Shown: one piece after another, positions 1-4,690 of the stretch
Position numbering within the stretch: position 1 is the first letter of the stretch
Layout: the number at the start of each line of letters is the position of its first letter
DNA from: Pseudomonadota bacterium
GTDB taxonomy: Bacteria > Pseudomonadota > Gammaproteobacteria > Steroidobacterales > GCA-2729495
DNA: 6,524 nt
Direction of reading: 5' to 3'
Assembly (NCBI GenBank): GCA_030836925.1
Contig: JAUPLK010000100.1
Span: 1 to 6,524 of the forward strand
Translations under genes and position numbers: made by a program
Notes under the pieces: generated by a model
Told to the model about the DNA's origin: nothing
Database searches by the model: none
What the model saw: the letters and a program-made list of their open reading frames with translations, nothing else

Positions 1-644
1 TCCGGCGCGCCTTCCCCTACGCCGGGCACAGCGCAACCCCGGCTGCGCTCGCTGCCGCGCTCGACGCGATTGCCGCCGACCACAGCCTGCAGGAAATCAT
101 CCTGAGCGGTGGCGATCCGCTCGCGCTGGGCAATGGCCGGCTCGCGGAACTCATCCATGCGCTGGAGGGCATCCCGCACATCGCCCGTATCCGGCTGCAC
201 ACGCGGCTGCCGGTGGTACTGCCGGAGCGCATCGACGATGAACTGCTGGAACTGCTGCGCAACACCGGCAAGGCCGTGGTAACGGTGATTCACGCCAATC
301 ATGCCCAGGAGATCGATGCCGGCGTCGTCGCGGCGCTCGGTGAATTGCGCGGCGTCTCTGCCGCCCTGCTCAACCAGTCGGTGCTCCTGCGCGGCGTGAA
401 CGATTCGGTCGACGCCCTCACCGCACTTTCAAACCGGCTTTTTTCCGCGGGCGTGCTGCCCTATTACCTGCATCAACTCGACCGGGTCGCCGGCGCTGCA
501 CACTTCCTCGTACCGGACCATGAAGCGATCGCACTGCATGCGGCGATGGCAGCGAAACTGCCCGGTTATCTGCTGCCGAAACTTGTGCGGGAAATCGCCG
601 GCGCAGCGGCAAAAACACCGCTGGAATATTTCGGCGCTACATAA
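1..644 (+). CDS. epmB: EF-P beta-lysylation protein EpmB (radical SAM lysine 2,3-aminomutase family), 5' truncated by window edge
   Basis: EpmB converts (S)-alpha-lysine to (R)-beta-lysine, which EpmA attaches to a conserved lysine of elongation factor P in the cytoplasm to relieve polyproline stalling. The frame is open from the left edge (first full codon at base 3), giving 213 visible residues. They begin with RRAFPYAGHSA, which in this family directly follows the last cysteine of the radical-SAM CxxxCxxC cluster; the cluster therefore lies just outside. Further matches are EIILSGGDPL (SGGDPL at 105-122), RIRLHTRLPVVLPERI, HANHAQEID, LLNQSVLLRGVND, LPYYLHQLDRVAGAAHF and KTPLEYF near the end. 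The lysine of KTP (612-614) aligns with the PLP lysine of clostridial lysine aminomutase (GGGGKTP). The chain stops about nine residues later, as in EpmB and unlike the longer catabolic KamA. It ends 49 bases before the next gene on the same strand. Identification is from remembered E. coli EpmB motifs and is strong. Confidence 0.95.
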   Translation, partial: RRAFPYAGHSATPAALAAALDAIAADHSLQEIILSGGDPLALGNGRLAELIHALEGIPHIARIRLHTRLPVVLPERIDDELLELLRNTGKAVVTVIHANHAQEIDAGVVAALGELRGVSAALLNQSVLLRGVNDSVDALTALSNRLFSAGVLPYYLHQLDRVAGAAHFLVPDHEAIALHAAMAAKLPGYLLPKLVREIAGAAAKTPLEYFGAT

Positions 645-683
645 TTCCAGCCGCGCCACATAATCGTACTGCGGTCACATAAT
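639..683. repeat. Three direct ACATAAT elements at 19-bp spacing
   Basis: ACATAAT occurs at 639-645, 658-664 and 677-683, each copy exactly 19 bases from the last and each preceded by C or T plus a pyrimidine. Outside the heptamer the 19-base units share little. The first copy overlaps the epmB stop codon and the last ends ten bases before the proposed fimX start. Each copy lies inside a short inverted repeat: GGCGC/GCGCC (633-637/653-657), CCGC/GCGG (651-654/671-674) and CTGCGG/CCGCAG (669-674/686-691). CATAAT is also a 5/6 match to the sigma-70 -10 hexamer, although only poor -35 matches (such as GCCACA or GCTACA) stand upstream. It may be a phased regulator site, overlapping -10-like elements, or chance. 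The repeat is a direct observation; its function is unknown. Confidence 0.6.
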
Positions 684-691
684 CCCCGCAG
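669..691 (+). promoter_or_regulatory. Inverted repeat abutting the fimX-like start codon
   Basis: CTGCGG (669-674) and CCGCAG (686-691) form a perfect 6-bp inverted repeat with an 11-base loop containing the third ACATAAT copy. It ends two bases before the GTG at 694 and covers the place where a Shine-Dalgarno would sit. No purine-rich ribosome-binding site is visible there. As RNA it could limit ribosome access, and it competes with the alternative CCGC/GCGG pairing (651-654/671-674). There is no following T-run, so it is not an intrinsic terminator. Short GC stems also arise by chance in DNA this rich in GC. Confidence 0.3.
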
Positions 692-693
692 CC

Positions 694-2823
694 GTGTCGG
701 CAGAATCCCGATCCTTCGCAGCACAAACGACAGGTGTGGGGTTGGGCAACTCCGTTGGAATTCCGCTGATCATCATCAGCCGCAGTGATGACCATGCGAC
801 GACCATCAACACGATCCTGCGCGACAGCGGTCATCCGGTTCACTGCACGCGGGTCAACGACCTGACCCTGCTGTGCGAGCAGCTGTCCGCCCTGAACCCG
901 GAGCTCGTGCTGTATTTTTCGGGCAATACCGAAGTCGATCTCGCCGCCGCTGCCGCCGGCATCGCCCGGTGCAGCACCCAGCCGCCGCTGCTGCTCGTGC
1001 AGAACCAGGTGGATGAACAGGGCATCGCCACTGCCCTGGAAAGCGGCGCCCGCGACGTGGTATCACTGACCCACCGCAACCGCCTGCGCGCGGTTGTCAC
1101 CCGCGAACTGCACGCACACCGGCTGCGGGTCGCGCTGGAGGGTGTGCTCAGTTCGGCACGCCAGTACAAACAGGAACTGCGCAGCCTGATGAGCGGCGCA
1201 TCCGACGCCATCGTCGACATACACGATGGCATCATCGTCGCGACAAATCCCGCCTGGGCGGGCCTGCTCGGCCGCAGCGAGGAGGAACTCGTCGGCGAAC
1301 CCTTCATGGACCTGTTCCGCGAGGCCGATCAGGCCACACTGAAAGGTGCACTGGTCGCCTGCCTGCGTGACAAGTGGCAGGAAGGCAGTACGCTCGGCGC
1401 GGTCGCCTGGCGCAAGGATGGCAGCGAACTGCCACTGGACCTCTGCCTGAAGCGCATCAGCATCGATGGCGACCCCGGCGTCAGGCTGATCATTCCCGGT
1501 GAACGAAACGTCGAGCAACCCGCCGACGAGATCCTGCAGCACGCGGTGGGCAAGGATCCCTCGACCGGCTTTTTCCAGCGGCATTTCTTTCTGGAGCAGC
1601 TGGCAGCACGGCTCGCCACACCACTGGAGGGCGGTATCCGTGCCATCGCCTACATCCGCCCCGATCACTTTTCCAGGGTGCAGGCCGACGTCGGCCTGCT
1701 CGGCACCGAAGCCCTGCTCATGCGCCTGGCCGAACTGCTGCGCGAACTCATGCAGCCGGGTGATCTCTACGGACGATTCGGCGGCACGATGTTCGCCGTG
1801 CTCGTCGAGCGCGGCACCATGGGCGATGTGCAGGCCTGGGCGGAGCAGATCCAGAAGTCCGTGGCCGGACAGATCTTCGAGGTGGACACGCAGTCGACAT
1901 CGATGTCCTGCACGATCGGTCTCTGCGAAGCGCGCTCTGGCAGCCAGACGCCGGGCGAGATCCTCAGCGAAGCCGAGCAGGCCTGCCGCAGCGGCCGCGA
2001 GCAGGGTGGCAACCGGGTCGTGCTCAGCGAGATCACCAGCATCACCGAACGCCTGCGTCTGACCGATTCCCTGTGGATCGCCCGCATCCGCGCCGCACTC
2101 ATGCAGAACCGGTTGCGGCTCGTTCATCAGCCGGTGGTCGGACTGCAGGATGAAGTCCAGGGCGTACTCGACACACGTGTGCGACTGATCGATGAGCAGG
2201 GCGAGCCGGTTCTGCCTTCCGAATTCATCCCGGTCGCGGAACGTGCACACATGATGAAGAACATCGATCGCTGGGTGATCGGTGCGTCTTTCTCGTTCTG
2301 CGTGGCACGCCAGCCTAACCTGGTATTCATCCGGCTGTCGCGCGAATCGATCCTCGACGAATCACTGCTGGACTGGCTGAAGGCACGTGCGCAGAGCACG
2401 CGGCTCAAGCCCGCGCAGGTCTGCTTCCAGATCAGCGAGGAACTGGCCCTGCAGCAACTGAAGGACGCCCAGCAGACGGCCAAACGCCTGCGCGAAGCCG
2501 GTTTCCTGTTTGCCGTCGACCACCTCGGCGCGGGCCGCGACTCGACCCAGCTGCTCGGTCATCTGCCGATGCAGTTCGTCAAGATCGACGGCAGCCTGAT
2601 GCAGGGCCTGCACCGGGACAAGGAATTGCAGCGCAAGGTCGGCAGCATCGCCGCACGCGCCAATGAACTGAAGATCAAGACCATTGCCGAGCGCGTTGAA
2701 AACGCCAACACGATGGCCGTGCTCTGGCAACTCGGCATCGCCTTCGTACAGGGCAATTTCACCCAGAATCATGGCGTGGTACTGGGCGGCGACAGCAGTA
2801 CCGGCCAGCAGGCCGCGGGTTGA
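694..2823 (+). CDS. fimX: FimX-type REC-PAS-GGDEF-EAL protein with degenerate active sites, probable c-di-GMP effector of type IV pili
   Basis: The protein has 709 residues, close to P. aeruginosa FimX (about 690) and with the same domain order. An N-terminal REC-like domain (about 24-145) lacks the phospho-acceptor Asp (LVLYF at 71-75) and the usual Lys (L125). PAS spans about 161-268. GGDEF (about 285-450) reads GGTMF at 363-367, so diguanylate cyclase activity is not expected. In EAL (about 458-700) the EAL triad aligns with DTR (493-495), the metal-site Asn is R547, the ITE-motif Glu is Q579 and DDFG is DHLG (609-612). K630, E666 and Q686 remain. This suggests binding without hydrolysis of c-di-GMP. 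No membrane segment is evident, so it should be cytoplasmic, and FimX homologues act at the pole on pilus assembly. The GTG at 694 is the first possible start after an in-frame stop at 661; GTG 736 and TTG 742 are alternatives. No good ribosome-binding site is seen. Confidence 0.8.
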   Translation: MSAESRSFAAQTTGVGLGNSVGIPLIIISRSDDHATTINTILRDSGHPVHCTRVNDLTLLCEQLSALNPELVLYFSGNTEVDLAAAAAGIARCSTQPPLLLVQNQVDEQGIATALESGARDVVSLTHRNRLRAVVTRELHAHRLRVALEGVLSSARQYKQELRSLMSGASDAIVDIHDGIIVATNPAWAGLLGRSEEELVGEPFMDLFREADQATLKGALVACLRDKWQEGSTLGAVAWRKDGSELPLDLCLKRISIDGDPGVRLIIPGERNVEQPADEILQHAVGKDPSTGFFQRHFFLEQLAARLATPLEGGIRAIAYIRPDHFSRVQADVGLLGTEALLMRLAELLRELMQPGDLYGRFGGTMFAVLVERGTMGDVQAWAEQIQKSVAGQIFEVDTQSTSMSCTIGLCEARSGSQTPGEILSEAEQACRSGREQGGNRVVLSEITSITERLRLTDSLWIARIRAALMQNRLRLVHQPVVGLQDEVQGVLDTRVRLIDEQGEPVLPSEFIPVAERAHMMKNIDRWVIGASFSFCVARQPNLVFIRLSRESILDESLLDWLKARAQSTRLKPAQVCFQISEELALQQLKDAQQTAKRLREAGFLFAVDHLGAGRDSTQLLGHLPMQFVKIDGSLMQGLHRDKELQRKVGSIAARANELKIKTIAERVENANTMAVLWQLGIAFVQGNFTQNHGVVLGGDSSTGQQAAG

Positions 2824-2829
2824 GCTGCC

Positions 2830-2872
2830 CGTGCCGCAGGTCACACTCCACGGCACGCGCAGCCCCGGCTGC
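2830..2872 (+). terminator. Two adjacent stem-loops directly after the fimX-like stop (possible 3' end)
   Basis: CGTGCCG (2830-2836) pairs with CGGCACG (2851-2857) as a perfect 7-bp stem with a 14-base loop. Immediately after it, GCAGC (2859-2863) pairs with GCTGC (2868-2872) across a CCCG loop. The first stem begins six bases after the stop codon. No T-run follows (next bases CGTTGCC), so a classical intrinsic terminator is not supported. Protection of the mRNA 3' end or assistance to Rho-dependent termination is possible. Confidence 0.3.
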
Positions 2873-2931
2873 CGTTGCCATATTACAGAACGAGACATGG
2901 TTCATTTCGCGGGAACGCGGCAAATGGTCTC

Positions 2932-2961
2932 TTGTCGGTTGTCGCACGAGCGATCCATAAC
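2932..2961 (+). promoter_or_regulatory. Possible sigma-70 promoter of the fimV-like gene
   Basis: TTGTCG (2932-2937; 4/6 to TTGACA) and CATAAC (2956-2961; 4/6 to TATAAT) are separated by 18 bases. Transcription would start near 2968, leaving a leader of about 19 bases before the ATG at 2987. The -35-like element is the first half of a tandem heptamer, TTGTCGG TTGTCGC (2932-2945). Only GGGA (2976-2979) resembles a ribosome-binding site. Both hexamers are weak matches, so this is a suggestion only. Confidence 0.25.
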
Positions 2962-2986
2962 GGATCTTTAAACCCGGGACCCAGGC

Positions 2987-4681
2987 ATGCGCACCAGGCG
3001 CAACACGAGCAGACCCAGACCGAACAAGTTCACCGTGCGGCAACCGGCAACCGGTCGCGAACGGCTGGTTGCTTCGACGCTGACCGGCATGGCGCTGCTG
3101 GCCACCGCCCCGCCTGGTCAGGCCTTGAGTCTGGGCGAGCTCAGCGTGCATTCGCAGCTCGGCCAGCGCCTGGACGTCAGCGTGCCGGTCCAGCTCGCTG
3201 CCGGCGAGTCGCTGGCGAGCGGCTGCATTCAGGCCACTGCAGGTGGCAGCAATGACCTCGGTCATGTACCCAATGCAGCGGTTATCACTCCCGAGGCAGC
3301 CCGCCCCGGCCAGTACACACTGCGGATCAGCAGCGCCGCGGCACTCTACGAACCGATTTACGCCCTGAGCCTGCAGGCCAATTGCCCGGGCACCGCAACC
3401 ATCACGCGCCAGTACGTCCTGATGCTGGATCTGCCCGGCATGACAACTGACGAGGCATCAGTGCCGGCACAACCGCCGGTCACTCAGCCGCAGCAGCTGC
3501 CTGCTGCCCTGCCCGCATCGCTCACCACTGCCGACAGCCTGCGCACTCCCGCCCCGCGTCAGCGCCCGTTGCGCGCGCGCCGGACGCTCGATGCAGCCGG
3601 CACGCCGATTTTGCCGGGCACGAGCTATCAGGTGACTGCCGGCGATACGCTCTCGTCGATCGCTGCCCGCGTCAGCGGACGCCAGGTCAATCTCTGGACT
3701 TTGGCCGGACAGATATTCACGGCCAATCCTGCGGCATTCATCCGCAACGACATCAACCTGATCAAACTCGGCAGCACCATCGTGATTCCGGCAATCGACA
3801 CCGCGGCGCTGGGCGCGGCTGCCATGCCGGCCACACTGCCTGCACCGGCGCCCGTGCCGCTGCCTGAAGCCGTTTCCGCACCCGTGCTCGCAACGCTTCC
3901 GCCTGAAGTCGAAGACGCCGCCGCGGCGAACAGCACTGTTGCCGCCGAAGTCGCCACGACACCGGCTCCTGCCGCCACCCCGGTCAGCCGCATCGCGCCC
4001 GCCGCTCCGCCGGCGGCCCGTCCTGCCACACCCACCCGTGCACCGCCAAAAGTATCGGCAGACGCGCCCGCCACGACTGCAGCCAGCCCTCTCGCCGCCA
4101 CGGCCTCGGGCATCATTTTCGGCCTGCTGGTGAGTGCCCTGCTCTGGTTCCGCAACCGGCTGCCTGCCGTCACCCGCAAACGCACACCAAAACCGGCAGC
4201 CACGCCCGCAGCCGCCAATGAGGTGCTTCCGCTGGCCGCCGCAATCGCACCGAAACCGATCGCGGTACGCATGGAACGGGCCGAGCCCTCGATCACCGTG
4301 CAGTGGTCCGCGCGGCCCGATGACTCCCTGGCCGATGAATTTCCTGCCGTGGCCGCTGCGCCCGTACCGCCGGCTTACGCAGCCCGGGCCTCCGCCGGAA
4401 CGACTGATGAAATCACCTCGGAACTCGAAAAGCTGTTCGGTGATGACAGCGAGACCATGAATACGCCAGCGCCAGCCATGCAGTCGATGCCCGGCAACGA
4501 GGCTGCGGATGACGACGGCGCCGATGACAAGAAAGCGGAAACCCTCCTCCAGGCCCTGTCGCTGCTCGAACGCGACTACGAAGCCGAGCTGACCGCCAGC
4601 CAGGTGCTGGACCTGTCCGCCATGCGCGAAGCGCTGGCCACCGGCACCGACTCAAGGCCGTATATCAAGAAACCCGACTAG
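2987..4681 (+). CDS. Short FimV/HubP-family LysM membrane protein, probable polar landmark
   Basis: The protein has 564 residues. A signal peptide (hydrophobic about 27-46) probably ends at GQA, and mature LSLGELSVHSQLGQ (from 47) is the hallmark start of the FimV N-terminal domain (47-150). That domain has C80 and C133, likely a periplasmic disulfide, plus EPIYALSLQ and RQYVLMLDLP. A Pro/Ala-rich linker follows. LysM (about 214-269: YQVTAGDTLSSIAARV, LWTLAGQIFTANPAAFI, LGSTIVIP) should bind peptidoglycan. After another Pro/Ala/Thr-rich linker comes one transmembrane helix (about 369-388) with basic flank RNRLPAVTRKR, placing the acidic tail in the cytoplasm. FimV/HubP proteins organise polar pili, secretion and signalling. 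Classical FimV is much longer and ends in a TPR motif, absent here; instead there are EITSELEKLFGDD (475-487), an Asp-rich stretch and a helix (about 516-550). GTG 3035 is an alternative start giving a tidier signal peptide. The family is clear, exact orthology is not. Confidence 0.85.
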   Translation: MRTRRNTSRPRPNKFTVRQPATGRERLVASTLTGMALLATAPPGQALSLGELSVHSQLGQRLDVSVPVQLAAGESLASGCIQATAGGSNDLGHVPNAAVITPEAARPGQYTLRISSAAALYEPIYALSLQANCPGTATITRQYVLMLDLPGMTTDEASVPAQPPVTQPQQLPAALPASLTTADSLRTPAPRQRPLRARRTLDAAGTPILPGTSYQVTAGDTLSSIAARVSGRQVNLWTLAGQIFTANPAAFIRNDINLIKLGSTIVIPAIDTAALGAAAMPATLPAPAPVPLPEAVSAPVLATLPPEVEDAAAANSTVAAEVATTPAPAATPVSRIAPAAPPAARPATPTRAPPKVSADAPATTAASPLAATASGIIFGLLVSALLWFRNRLPAVTRKRTPKPAATPAAANEVLPLAAAIAPKPIAVRMERAEPSITVQWSARPDDSLADEFPAVAAAPVPPAYAARASAGTTDEITSELEKLFGDDSETMNTPAPAMQSMPGNEAADDDGADDKKAETLLQALSLLERDYEAELTASQVLDLSAMREALATGTDSRPYIKKPD

Positions 4682-4690
4682 GTCCGAGGC
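4682..4690. other. Nine-base gap between convergent genes
   Basis: The fimV-like TAG (4679-4681) and the parC stop (4691-4693, read on the minus strand) face each other across nine bases. No hairpin with a T-run is visible on either strand, so the two transcripts must end inside one another's coding sequence or depend on Rho. Confidence 0.6.

Larger units (their letters stand above)
2824..2986 (+). other. Intergenic region between fimX-like and fimV-like genes
   Basis: These 163 bases carry no convincing ORF of their own. The left third holds two adjacent inverted repeats and the right third a weak promoter-like pair; both are listed separately. This is enough space for an independent promoter, so the two polar genes need not share one transcript. 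Confidence 0.6.

Noticed and set aside
1..644. Catabolic lysine 2,3-aminomutase (KamA) rather than EpmB
   Set aside because: KamA continues some 80 residues past the PLP lysine; this protein ends nine residues after it and has EpmB-type blocks such as RLHTRLPVVLPERI.
1499..2062. 187-codon plus-strand frame inside the fimX-like gene
   Set aside because: It is an out-of-frame shadow of the GGDEF region, rich in Arg, Pro, Ser and Ala with no domain.
1063..2250. 395-codon open frame on the minus strand opposite the fimX-like gene
   Set aside because: It lies wholly within a strong multi-domain gene, its product resembles no family I know, and such antisense frames are expected in GC-rich coding DNA.
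3839..4100. Low-complexity Ala/Pro/Thr coding stretch considered as a DNA repeat array
   Set aside because: Codons vary and no regular nucleotide unit recurs; it is an ordinary protein linker between LysM and the membrane helix.
3628..4296. 222-codon minus-strand frame rich in Ala and Gly opposite the fimV-like gene
   Set aside because: It mirrors the Pro/Ala-rich linkers of the real gene and has no recognisable domain.
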